A DNA stretch of 64,000 nucleotides from the NCBI RefSeq assembly GCF_000380565.1, contig NZ_AQYJ01000029.1:744001-808000 (forward strand), written 5' to 3'. The notes beneath the pieces were generated by a model, which was given only the letters and a program-made list of their open reading frames with translations, ran no database searches and was not told the DNA's origin. The translations under genes were made by a program, and so were the position numbers. The DNA comes from Microbulbifer variabilis ATCC 700307 (GTDB lineage: Bacteria > Pseudomonadota > Gammaproteobacteria > Pseudomonadales > Cellvibrionaceae). Position 1 is the stretch's first letter. Each line of letters starts with the position of its first letter. Below are positions 55,727 through 64,000 of the stretch, in pieces.

Positions 55727-56983
55727 TTATTTAATTAAGAACGGCTCCGAAAAGGGATTGTAGCGAATGCCATGCGCCCGCCCTTGTGAGGTGGTAAATT
55801 CATCAGCCCAGCCAATAATTAGCCTGACGCTATTCGCGGCATCCTCCAGAAGCTCTGACTGTTCCGGGTTCAGCCTTAGCCAGGCACTTTGATCTCTATT
55901 GGGTGTTACGTAGGCTGAGAGAACTTTGTCAAACTCCGCACCAGTAACAATATGTGAGGCAACCCTGACCCTCAGTGCTTCTGACATTGCTTTGCGGAAA
56001 TGGACAGCTCTGGTTGGGTGCAGCTTTCCCATTTCTTCCAGTTTGGAAAGTTGAGCTAGGGAACTGACTTCATCTATATCATAGAACCACGCGAGGCCTT
56101 TCAATATGAACTGAGGAGCTCGATAAAACTCTCTTTTAACTCGCTTAATGTCAGAATAGGGGGCTGGCGGTTGGAAATTTTTATCATTAATCGCAACTTC
56201 CATAGCTTGCAGCCCCTGCTTTCTCTTCCTTGTTAGAAGCGAATTAGAGCCAAACTCAATAGCTTGCTTACCTAAAACAAATTTAACTTCATCCACTAGT
56301 TCTCTATGCAGCTTCGGGTTGCCAAAAGCGTGAGCACATTCTTGAAGTCCGCTAACAATATGTTTCCGGAGGTAACGTTTAGGATCACTTGGGTATTGGT
56401 AGTACTCTTCAAGAAGCCCCGTTAGAGCAGCTGCGGTATTGGTTAGGTCAAAAATAACTCGATCTTTTTTAATTAGGCCATCTTTGTTATTCCTTTCCAT
56501 CCATTTCTTTGTCACCATTCCCAGTGGATTTAACCCTCCAGTACAGAAAACAAAACCTTTTCCCGGGCGCAGTGTTTTTATACGACTGTCATTGATATTA
56601 TCTAGTCGCTTTTGAACGGCGAGATTAATCTTCCTCCATGTTTCCCTTTGATTTTGGGTAATCTTGGGTACTACGATAAAAGCATCTAAGTCTGATTGAG
56701 GGCAAGCCTCGCCTCTCGCACCGGAGCCAGTTATGCAGAAAGAAAAATCGGAAGGGCGGCTATGAATTGTAAATTGATCCTTATATAGCCTTTCGATAAA
56801 GCCAACTAATTTCTTTGTCCATGATGACATCATTTGCCATGCTGTTTTTTCGTTGTCAAGCATATCTTTGATGTCAGATCTTTGCCCGTCTAAAAAATCT
56901 GCAAGACAAAGTGTGCATGTATTTATTAAAGGGCCACTTAGGGATGGGCCTGGGCATAGCTGGCTATTGTATTTGCAAGACAT
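55727..56983 (-). CDS. Nucleotidyltransferase-fold protein (DUF294/GlnD-like)
   Basis: 418 residues. The nucleotidyltransferase signature GSGARGEACPQSDLDAFIVV (GS..R...SDxD) is at about residues 85-105, with both metal-binding aspartates. The remainder is helical (residues about 160-400) and resembles the extra domains of DUF294/GlnD-like proteins. No ACT or HD domain is visible. It could nucleotidylate a protein or small molecule; partner unknown. It stands alone. Confidence 0.7.
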   Translation of the reverse strand: MSCKYNSQLCPGPSLSGPLINTCTLCLADFLDGQRSDIKDMLDNEKTAWQMMSSWTKKLVGFIERLYKDQFTIHSRPSDFSFCITGSGARGEACPQSDLDAFIVVPKITQNQRETWRKINLAVQKRLDNINDSRIKTLRPGKGFVFCTGGLNPLGMVTKKWMERNNKDGLIKKDRVIFDLTNTAAALTGLLEEYYQYPSDPKRYLRKHIVSGLQECAHAFGNPKLHRELVDEVKFVLGKQAIEFGSNSLLTRKRKQGLQAMEVAINDKNFQPPAPYSDIKRVKREFYRAPQFILKGLAWFYDIDEVSSLAQLSKLEEMGKLHPTRAVHFRKAMSEALRVRVASHIVTGAEFDKVLSAYVTPNRDQSAWLRLNPEQSELLEDAANSVRLIIGWADEFTTSQGRAHGIRYNPFSEPFLIK

Positions 56984-57161
56984 AGATAACCCTAAGTAAA
57001 AGAAAAGACCTTATGAGTAAAATTTGTAAAGATTGGTTTTTTAAAGAACCATATTCTTACAAGAACATACTCCCATGGATGAGAACAAACTCTCAACTAG
57101 GTGAAATTTGAGAGAGGGATGTACTAAGCCTGATTGAGAACTTACTTTATCGTGGTGTTTT

Positions 57162-57335
57162 TTAGTTTTTCTCCTGGCCATTCTTAATAACCGTAGTGGG
57201 AACTCCCTTTACCCCTGAGTAGACGATAATAAGGTTAGCAGGCCCATTGCCTTCATTGCGCCCATAGTGCCACTTGTCAGTTACCTCGGCATAAGCCTTA
57301 GCCTCACCCAGGGGTTTCAATCTAAAAGGGTAATC
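57162..57335 (-). pseudogene. Cupin-protein C-terminal remnant
   Basis: The minus-strand frame reads DYPFRLKPLGEAKAYAEVTDKW, then HYGRNEGNGPANLIIVYSG, then VKGVPTTVIKNGQEKN, stop. This resembles the C-terminal end of small cupin-domain proteins. It is preceded in frame by TGA and has no start, so only the tail of a gene remains. Confidence 0.55.
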
Positions 57336-57391
57336 TCATTGAAGGCGAGGGTGGTAGTCTGAGTAATCAGTGGAGATTTCTATTAACTTCA

Positions 57392-58567
57392 CTAGCGCTC
57401 CAGGTAGGCCGCAGTTGCCATACCTCCTGCAGTACAGACACCAATAACTGCTTTATGCTTATCCCTTCTTCCTAACTCCAATAGGGTGGAACCCAGATAA
57501 CGGATTCCCGACATTCCATAGGGGTGGCCAAGGGCAATGGCTCCTCCGTTGACATTGGTTATTTCCCAAGGAGTATCCAGTTCAGCCTGGTTATAGAGTG
57601 TAGTTACGGCAAAGGCTTCATGGAGCTCCCATAAGTCGATATCTGCCATAGCCAGGCTGTGATGCTTCATTAGCTTTTTGATAGCGGGTGCCACAGCAAT
57701 ACTCATTTCCTTTGGTGCAACTGCAGATAGTTGCATACCGCGGAACAGACCAAGGATTGGTAGATTTCTCTGTGCGGCTAATTCTGCATCCATCATTACC
57801 ACAGCCGCTGCGCCATCGGAGAGCTGGGAAGCGTTGCCTGCTGTAATTGTGCCGCCTGTGTTCACGGGCTCTAATGCCGTCAGGCCTTCCAGTGTGGTAT
57901 CAGGGCGAGGGCCTTCATCTTCACTCAAGGTAACGTGTTTATTACTTGTTTCACCGGTTTCCTTGCTTTTTACCGACATTACCGTCTTGAAAGGAACAAT
58001 TTCCGCGGCAAATTTCCCTTCCTTGAGTGCCGTAGCCACCCGCTTTTGAGAGTCCACAACGTAGCGGTCCTGGGTCTCACGGCTAATTGAAAACTTATCG
58101 GCAACAAAGTCCGCTGTTTGAATCATGGTCCACCAGACAGCGGGAATTTTCTTCTGTAGGGGTTCGTAAACGAAATGATCAAGGTTTAAGTGAAACTGAA
58201 CCAGACTAATGCTTTCTACGCCACCAGCAATACCAATTTGCATCTCTCCAGCAGCTATTCGGTTTGCTACAACCGAGGCTGCATTCAGCCCGGAACCACA
58301 ATAGCGGTTGATCGTAATCCCCGGTGCCTGGGTCCCACAGCCGGCAAATAGTGCGGCATTGCGTGCGATATTGTGCCCGGTGGCCCCCTCAGGTAAACCG
58401 CATCCCAGCACTACATCTTCAATCTCGTGAGGATCTAACTGTGCTCTATCAATGGCTTCCCTTATTACATGGGCCGCCATCGGAATACCGTGAGTCTGAT
58501 TGAGTGCACCACGTCTTGCTTTGGCGATAGCAGTTCTGCAATAGGCGACGACGGCGACATCTTTCAT
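57392..58567 (-). CDS. Acetyl-CoA C-acyltransferase (thiolase)
   Basis: 391 residues, normal thiolase length. Active-site Cys in RYCGSGLNAASVVANR, the HEAF motif, the conserved GHPYGMSG and the C-terminal Cys in GVCTAGGMATAAY are all present. It cleaves or forms 3-ketoacyl-CoA in fatty-acid degradation or short-chain metabolism. It is not next to a FadB partner, so it may serve acetoacetyl-CoA synthesis or another CoA pathway. Confidence 0.9.
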   Translation of the reverse strand: MKDVAVVAYCRTAIAKARRGALNQTHGIPMAAHVIREAIDRAQLDPHEIEDVVLGCGLPEGATGHNIARNAALFAGCGTQAPGITINRYCGSGLNAASVVANRIAAGEMQIGIAGGVESISLVQFHLNLDHFVYEPLQKKIPAVWWTMIQTADFVADKFSISRETQDRYVVDSQKRVATALKEGKFAAEIVPFKTVMSVKSKETGETSNKHVTLSEDEGPRPDTTLEGLTALEPVNTGGTITAGNASQLSDGAAAVVMMDAELAAQRNLPILGLFRGMQLSAVAPKEMSIAVAPAIKKLMKHHSLAMADIDLWELHEAFAVTTLYNQAELDTPWEITNVNGGAIALGHPYGMSGIRYLGSTLLELGRRDKHKAVIGVCTAGGMATAAYLER

Positions 58568-59082
58568 AAGAAGCCTCGGGGTAGTGGGATGAGTTGTATT
58601 TAAAGTAGATTAGACAATGAAAAGAGGGCAGTTTTGTTATTTATGCTTGCGGGAATCCCACGAGTGATCATTCCGCCTATGTGTGATTACACGACTATAG
58701 GTCGTCATATGGATTTTAGTCCTACCCTTTCTCAATCGATTTGGTGGAGTTTTGCTCATCCTGTTTGATTGAGATCAGTATAGCGAGCTCTATCACGGGC
58801 ACTGACAGGAAGCTACTCCACTAGTTGCGATATTGTGTGAATCTAGAGCCAACTTCCAGAGTTAACTTTTCCATCAATTAGTGAAAATCCAGCTTAATTG
58901 AGTATGAGGACTTTTCAATGAAGGGCATAGCGGAGAGAATGTGGACCCAAATCATACCAAGCCCGTCCAAGTGTCTGGTATTAGCTGGTAGAGTTTAAGT
59001 TTCTTTTAAATTGACTGATATGCAGTTTAAGAGAAGTATATTTAAAGCTTGATTGAGACATTAAATATTCAAAGGGGGATTC
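58568..59082. other. Intergenic region
   Basis: 515 bp between the divergent thiolase and the small secreted protein. Presumably it holds their promoters. No repeats, RNA genes or gene remnants recognised. Confidence 0.5.
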
Positions 59083-59409
59083 ATGAATAAAATTTTCACT
59101 TTAATCTGTTTGCTGGTTGTTGGTTCAAATGCTGCCTCAGAGCCGACATGGTATCGTGGCGAAATTAATAGGATATGGACGTATGGCCAAGGAGATTTTA
59201 TCGTCACTTTTGTCGGAAATACCGGGCTTAGTGATTGTAGGCATAATTACGCTTATTTTACTTCAGCGGACCTTCACCCTGAAATGCTTAAAAGTTCTCT
59301 ATCAGTGGCGCTGTCAGCATATCATACAGGTGAGACGGTCGGTATTGTCATTGATAAGGACCTAAATGATGATGCTTGTCATGCGGCAGGCATTGACCTT
59401 AGAAAATAA
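59083..59409 (+). CDS. Small secreted protein, unknown function
   Basis: 108 residues, ribosome-binding site AAGGGGG. The signal peptide (FTLICLLVVGSNAAS, cleavage about residue 19) gives a mature protein of about 90 residues. Two Cys (SDCRHNY, DDACHAAG) may form a disulfide. No family recognised. A terminator follows. Confidence 0.65.
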   Translation: MNKIFTLICLLVVGSNAASEPTWYRGEINRIWTYGQGDFIVTFVGNTGLSDCRHNYAYFTSADLHPEMLKSSLSVALSAYHTGETVGIVIDKDLNDDACHAAGIDLRK

Positions 59410-59799
59410 ATAATAGATGTAGTAGTTAAGTCTGTATCACAGCATGTTGCAACCAAGCCTAACCGGATACAGAGGTAAGCAGATTTCTCAAATCCAATCT
59501 TATTATTGTATGTATCCAACGTGAACTGTAATAAATGACATGGGCTCTCACGTCGCTTGCAATACCTCTCCGTAATAAGTAGGGGGTTTCTCGTTAACCT
59601 CCTACTTTTTAGGATACAAAAAACTCAGACAGTGTATTTCCCCAACTCAAAGATAGTCACACTTGACAGGTTGCATCGATCTCTTTTGTTTTACTTCTAG
59701 TTGCCCTTTATTCGATTTCCTTTAAACTCTCGCATGATTTTCTATTCGACTTGATGTGAATAGAGCTACTTTTAATGTTGCTACTTGGCAGGTAAACGG
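59410..59799. other. Intergenic region with terminator and promoter
   Basis: Holds the terminator at 59577-59610 and, to its right, the presumed promoter of the SpvB/RHS gene. Nothing else recognised. Confidence 0.5.
59577..59610 (+). terminator. Rho-independent terminator
   Basis: Stem of about 10 bp with one G-T pair (59577-59586 with 59598-59607) and a following T-run. Confidence 0.7.
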
Positions 59800-62700
59800 A
59801 TGCGCTTCGGGGTTGCTTTATATTTCTTCCTAATATTTCTTGTGAGTGTATCTGGCTATGCATCGGATGCAGCCGCCAATATCTCGGGTCCTACAACTAG
59901 CGCTACTGGTAGATACACATTAACTCACACAACCAAAGCCGAATACCTGAAAACTGGAATATTTTTTGCTGGCGGAGGGTCTAGTTACGGGTCTATTCCT
60001 GTTGGAAATGGCTCGACGGATATCTATACCAATGATAGTGGGATGTATACCTACAGCGCCCAAGCTGATGGGCCTTGTCTCTTGTATGACCCAACGACCC
60101 GTCGCTGTGAAGAGTATGGTGAACCACTTGTATATGGCAGCCATACTGTATATGTCACCATAACCCCAAATAAGCCTGCAAGTATCGGCTTTCAGTCTGA
60201 TCTTTCCGGGCCAACGGGTTTCATTGATACTGATGGTAAATATACTTTGGTCTGGGGCACATCCAAACAAGACTCCCAAGACCCCTATGTAAGTGGTTAT
60301 CAGTGGTGTCAAGAGAAAGATGGTGTGTGGCAGGCAGAAAGTTCTTGCCTTACTGTCGAGAATAATCAGCTCTCAATAGATTTTCCAACCACTACGGGTG
60401 CAATGCCATCTGGCAACTATAGATACAAAGTCCGAGCATTTGTAAGTGTTGGCCCTTATTACCAATATAGTGATTGGATAGTTTCCGATTCACTTGAGGT
60501 TAAACATTACCCTGACGAACCTTATTGGCAAGAGCCTGGCGGTAATACTCTTCCCAGTACTAACTTTGCTTTAGGCTGGGGTATGGAAGACCCAGACTCC
60601 ATTGATCACTATGAATTACGGTGGAGTGGGGATGGTATCAATTATTGGGAGATTCCTCTCAATAATGGATTGAATAGCGGAAACCCGGCTAAATTAACCT
60701 CCACGGAAGTTGATCTTGCCAATCTTATAAATCCAACAGTGCCTGAGACCCCTGATACTTTAGTACCCATCCTTGTGGATGATATTACAGTTTTTGTTCC
60801 AAAAAGTAGGGATGTAGAATACTTGGATTCCTACTGGTTCCAGGTAAGGGGTTGCAATACTGTAGGTTGCGGAAATTGGTCAACAAAGCAGTTGTCTGTG
60901 CCTGCAGCACCAGAACCCCAATTCTCATCAGATCTTCCCGACGAATTTTTCAAGACTGATCAAACCATTACCTGGGAGGACGTTGGGGCTAAAAGCTATC
61001 GGCTCAGACGTATGAAGAAGGGATGTGTTGAGAGTGAGCCCGGAAATAGCTGTTGGGAAATTGTATATTACACAACTTCCGTTTTTGAGTATTTCGTCGG
61101 AGGAGGAACACCGGGCACCTATCTTTATGAGCTAGAGGCTTGTAATGAGTTTGGAAAGTGTAGTTCTGTATCTAGTACCTGGATTAAGGTCCATAACCTC
61201 GCAAATGTAGATGGAGATCCGGCGGTGACCACTGAAGTTGTGGATACTCCGGGAAGCTTGGCCTACAGTGCAGATGTCAGTGCAACGGGTAATGCGATAG
61301 TTAAGGTTCCCCTGCAAGCCGCCCCCGGTGTTAATGGATTACAGCCAAACCTGTCTCTACATTACACCAGTGCCCGCTTCCAGAAGCGGATGACTGAAGC
61401 TCTACCGGAGGATTTTCTCGGCTATGGCTGGCGCCTGGGTGGTTTAAGTAAAATTCGTCGTTGTACAGTGAATAGGCCAAAGTACACCAAGATTCTTCTT
61501 GATGATACGGACTCACTGTGCCTGGATGGGGAGCCTCTGGTACTTGTCAGCGGTAATCACTGGCAAGAGGGAGCACAGTATCGCACATTACGCGATGGCT
61601 TCCGCTTAATTGAATTGCAAAAGACTGATAATGGGAAAGTCTGGTTTACGGTCAAGAGTCCTAATGGCTCCACTAGCGAGTACGGAGCTACACAAGATAG
61701 TCGCCTCAGAGGTGAGGAAACGACACATTTTGGCTGGACTTTAAACAAGATTACTGATGCGTTCGGCAATACGATGGAGTACAAATACCATCGCGATATT
61801 ATTGAAGGCATTAACTACCCATTAGAAATTACCTACGGTAACCAGGGCGATGCAAAAATAGAGTTCCAGTACGGAACCCGAACAGATGCACCACCAGTTC
61901 CATTACAGGAGATTCCTCAAAAACAGCTGGTGCTGTTACACCATATCCGTGTGCATCTGGATGGTGTACTGCAGCGGGAATACAAGCTGATTTCAGAAGA
62001 AGAGCTTGCTGGAGAGCATTTCCGTCGCTTAAAGCAAGTGCAGTTATGCGCCTATAGTGAAGATGGTGATCGTCAGTGTTTAAAACCACTGGATTTCAAA
62101 TGGGCCTTTGATGACTTGGCCCACTATGAAGATTTTGAAACTGGTATTGAACGCATTACTAACGGCCTTGACGCTCAAACTGAGTTTACCCTAAAAAGAA
62201 TTTCCTCTAGTGCAGGGGAAAGAACAGTGGCTCCTTTTAACGAAGGTTCAGCCCTATTTGGCCCTGACGGCTCTATTCCTGATGTAAGTCCAGTTACACC
62301 TAATGAGGATGAAAACTACCGTACCGTCGTTACCGAGGTAAAGCGCTCTAATGGTCATAACGGGGGTTGGCATACTACTGAGTATGCTTACCAAGGCTAC
62401 GGTCTGAGTAGTGACAAAGGTTGGGGTTTTCTTGGTTATAGGGCTCAACGAATTTACGACACTGCGGCTGATATTGTTACTTACCGTCAGTACCGACAGG
62501 ACTTCCCTTTCTTTGGAAAAATTGCACGCCAAATCCAGTATAAGACGGACTATCAGTTTGGTGAGATGCTGACCAATCAGCGCTTTAGTTACGATGCACT
62601 GGAGTTGAATTCTGGGGGTAATACTACTTACTTCCCTTATATCGCACAGAGAATCGATACCCTGCTGGAAGGTGATCAGCCACCGCTTGGATATGTGGTG

Positions 62701-64000
62701 AGTGACAGCGTTCCACAAGCCATGTCTTATGGTAATGCTGGCGACTTGTTGAGCGGAGCTGTAAATACGACTCGGGTGATCGAAACTACCCAAATCAATG
62801 ATAGCCAGAGTATTTGGGGAGAGGCTCTGCCGATTTCGCAATACGGCAATGTCCGCCGCAGTGTAGAGAGCACTACCGTACTGGATAACCGTGTTAACGG
62901 AAGTTGGTTGATAGGTTTCCCCAGTGCCAAAGAGCAACGTTATTTTAGTGGGGATACCTCTGGTACTCCCGACCAGCAATCCAGCAGCAGTATGACACCC
63001 TATGGTAATACCAATAGGGTGAAAACGGCAGTCCAATACCCCGGCGATGCTAAATATCAGATGGAGGTGACTTATACCTACGATACTTACGGCAATGTGG
63101 CCAGTGAAAGCGCCAAAGGTAATGTAGATGCATCTACTAACAATGTGGGCACACAAACCCGCAGTACTTCAGTAGTTGGCGACTTCCTTGATGGTCGCTA
63201 TGCCACCAAACTGACCAATGCACTGCAGCACACGATTGAATTGAAGTATGACCCACGTTTTGGCAGCGTAAGCAAGATAACAGACCACAATGACCAGTCT
63301 ACAAGGATTCAGTACGACCCCTTTGGTCGTGAGTCTTCGCGCACCAATACTGATAGGCTAAATACAGACAAGGTTAAGTTCGACAGCAAATACGACTTTT
63401 GCCATGGCAACTGTCCCGTAGTGAGCGAAGTGCAAGCGTCTTACTACGTGGAGACAACTTCGGACATTACCCCTGTAACAAAATATTACTATGATCAACT
63501 GGGCCGCTTGATACAGCAGGATACCAAGGCATTTTCCGGTGACTTCGTATCTCGCCGTGCAATTACGTATGACCCCCTAGGGCGTATGGATACTGAAACA
63601 GCCCCTTTCTTGGCTCCAGCTGAGGGAGGCTTTAGTGGAAGTAAGCCGATCACTCGTTACGAGTACGACCTGCGTAATCGCCTCGATTATATACACAAGG
63701 CCGGTGGCGGCAGCGTAGATATAAACTACAGCGTGGTTAATGGCAGCAGTGGCAAAGAGGTTAAAGTTGAAGTCACTGAATCAGTGGTTGGAAATAGCGG
63801 TACAAATACGCAGGTGCAAGAGAGCTATTATGACCTCACCGGCGATCTGGCCCGTACTGTAGACGATGCCACCGGCACTGCCGTAACCACCGACTACACC
63901 TACTATGGCAGCGGTCTACCAAAAACTGTGCTGGTTAGCGGAGATACCCACGATATCGAGTCTAGCTTTGTATTTGACTATGCTGGCTTCCGTACCAGTC
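59800..64000 (+). CDS. Secreted SpvB/RHS (YD-repeat) protein, 3'-truncated
   Basis: At least 1400 residues; the frame from ATG 59800 is open to the right edge. A signal peptide (VALYFFLIFLVSVSGYAS) is followed at about residues 30-480 by beta-sandwich, fibronectin III-like domains with paired cysteines. The SpvB-type region starts near 485 (VPLQAAPGVNGLQPNLSLHYTS, GYGWRLGG). From about 1130 there are YD/RHS repeats (YDPFGRES, YYYDQLGRL). Known families with this order include Tc-toxin B/C components and RHS-type polymorphic toxins. The C-terminal effector, if any, lies past the window. No secretion cassette is visible. Confidence 0.85.
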   Translation, partial: MRFGVALYFFLIFLVSVSGYASDAAANISGPTTSATGRYTLTHTTKAEYLKTGIFFAGGGSSYGSIPVGNGSTDIYTNDSGMYTYSAQADGPCLLYDPTTRRCEEYGEPLVYGSHTVYVTITPNKPASIGFQSDLSGPTGFIDTDGKYTLVWGTSKQDSQDPYVSGYQWCQEKDGVWQAESSCLTVENNQLSIDFPTTTGAMPSGNYRYKVRAFVSVGPYYQYSDWIVSDSLEVKHYPDEPYWQEPGGNTLPSTNFALGWGMEDPDSIDHYELRWSGDGINYWEIPLNNGLNSGNPAKLTSTEVDLANLINPTVPETPDTLVPILVDDITVFVPKSRDVEYLDSYWFQVRGCNTVGCGNWSTKQLSVPAAPEPQFSSDLPDEFFKTDQTITWEDVGAKSYRLRRMKKGCVESEPGNSCWEIVYYTTSVFEYFVGGGTPGTYLYELEACNEFGKCSSVSSTWIKVHNLANVDGDPAVTTEVVDTPGSLAYSADVSATGNAIVKVPLQAAPGVNGLQPNLSLHYTSARFQKRMTEALPEDFLGYGWRLGGLSKIRRCTVNRPKYTKILLDDTDSLCLDGEPLVLVSGNHWQEGAQYRTLRDGFRLIELQKTDNGKVWFTVKSPNGSTSEYGATQDSRLRGEETTHFGWTLNKITDAFGNTMEYKYHRDIIEGINYPLEITYGNQGDAKIEFQYGTRTDAPPVPLQEIPQKQLVLLHHIRVHLDGVLQREYKLISEEELAGEHFRRLKQVQLCAYSEDGDRQCLKPLDFKWAFDDLAHYEDFETGIERITNGLDAQTEFTLKRISSSAGERTVAPFNEGSALFGPDGSIPDVSPVTPNEDENYRTVVTEVKRSNGHNGGWHTTEYAYQGYGLSSDKGWGFLGYRAQRIYDTAADIVTYRQYRQDFPFFGKIARQIQYKTDYQFGEMLTNQRFSYDALELNSGGNTTYFPYIAQRIDTLLEGDQPPLGYVVSDSVPQAMSYGNAGDLLSGAVNTTRVIETTQINDSQSIWGEALPISQYGNVRRSVESTTVLDNRVNGSWLIGFPSAKEQRYFSGDTSGTPDQQSSSSMTPYGNTNRVKTAVQYPGDAKYQMEVTYTYDTYGNVASESAKGNVDASTNNVGTQTRSTSVVGDFLDGRYATKLTNALQHTIELKYDPRFGSVSKITDHNDQSTRIQYDPFGRESSRTNTDRLNTDKVKFDSKYDFCHGNCPVVSEVQASYYVETTSDITPVTKYYYDQLGRLIQQDTKAFSGDFVSRRAITYDPLGRMDTETAPFLAPAEGGFSGSKPITRYEYDLRNRLDYIHKAGGGSVDINYSVVNGSSGKEVKVEVTESVVGNSGTNTQVQESYYDLTGDLARTVDDATGTAVTTDYTYYGSGLPKTVLVSGDTHDIESSFVFDYAGFRTS

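Noticed and set aside
62254-63156. 300-codon open frame on the minus strand
   Set aside because: It is the antisense shadow of the long SpvB/RHS frame, which is in frame from 59800 to the edge; no start context or family resemblance.

Overview
The window looks like chromosome from a marine-type gammaproteobacterium, probably near Microbulbifer/Cellvibrionales. This is inferred from moderate GC, Gram-negative features (a TonB-dependent receptor, a lipobox lipoprotein, a NorR/sigma-54 circuit) and mixed secondary-metabolism content. It is not a taxonomic proof. No rRNA, tRNA or CRISPR array was found.

1-15.4 kb is the 3' part of a siderophore/metallophore locus, all on the + strand and mostly with overlapping genes. 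It holds a YbtP/YbtQ-type ABC half-transporter pair, a saccharopine-dehydrogenase-like oxidoreductase, a stand-alone methyltransferase, a second methyltransferase fused to a decayed adenylation domain, a thiazolinyl imide reductase (YbtU/Irp3 family), an ABC-2 ATPase, a large ABC-2 permease joined to a dead M1-peptidase-like domain, and a TonB-dependent receptor. The imide reductase points to a thiazoline-to-thiazolidine step as in yersiniabactin or pyochelin. The NRPS assembly line itself should lie left of the window. A strong bidirectional terminator closes the region.

15.5-33 kb is mixed: a glyoxalase-like protein, a Kup potassium transporter, an acetolactate-synthase-like TPP enzyme, a MOSC protein, a single-gene biosynthetic megaenzyme (adenylation - carrier - alpha-oxoamine synthase - C-terminal domain) facing an MFS exporter, a HipBA toxin-antitoxin pair, a secreted trypsin-like protease and several small stress or metabolic genes.

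33-37 kb is a complete nitric-oxide defence unit: flavohemoglobin hmp plus a small membrane protein, divergent from norR, with a near-consensus sigma-54 promoter and two perfect GT-N7-AC NorR boxes between them.

37-48 kb is scarred accessory DNA. It contains IS66 and IS5 transposase remnants, a decayed TetR gene, a lipoprotein/transglutaminase pair, an intact Zn/Cd/Pb P-type ATPase, a decayed second copy of part of that ATPase, and a broken MerR-family regulator whose operator is still intact. It also holds a TetR/Rieske-oxygenase pair with two near-identical operators.

48-59 kb holds a thioesterase, a LysR/SDR pair, and a compact uncharacterised operon (MIO-type aromatic ammonia-lyase/aminomutase, Fe(II)/2-oxoglutarate dioxygenase, PaaK-like adenylate-forming ligase). 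That operon is divergent from its own LysR regulator across a perfect 12-bp-arm palindrome. A nucleotidyltransferase, a cupin remnant and a thiolase follow. From 59.8 kb to the right edge runs a >1400-residue SpvB/RHS (YD-repeat) secreted protein, truncated by the window.

The best candidates for undescribed biology are the A-T-AOS megaenzyme (21.9-25.5 kb), the lyase/dioxygenase/ligase operon (50.9-55.6 kb), and the siderophore locus's degenerate A-MT and permease-pseudopeptidase fusions.
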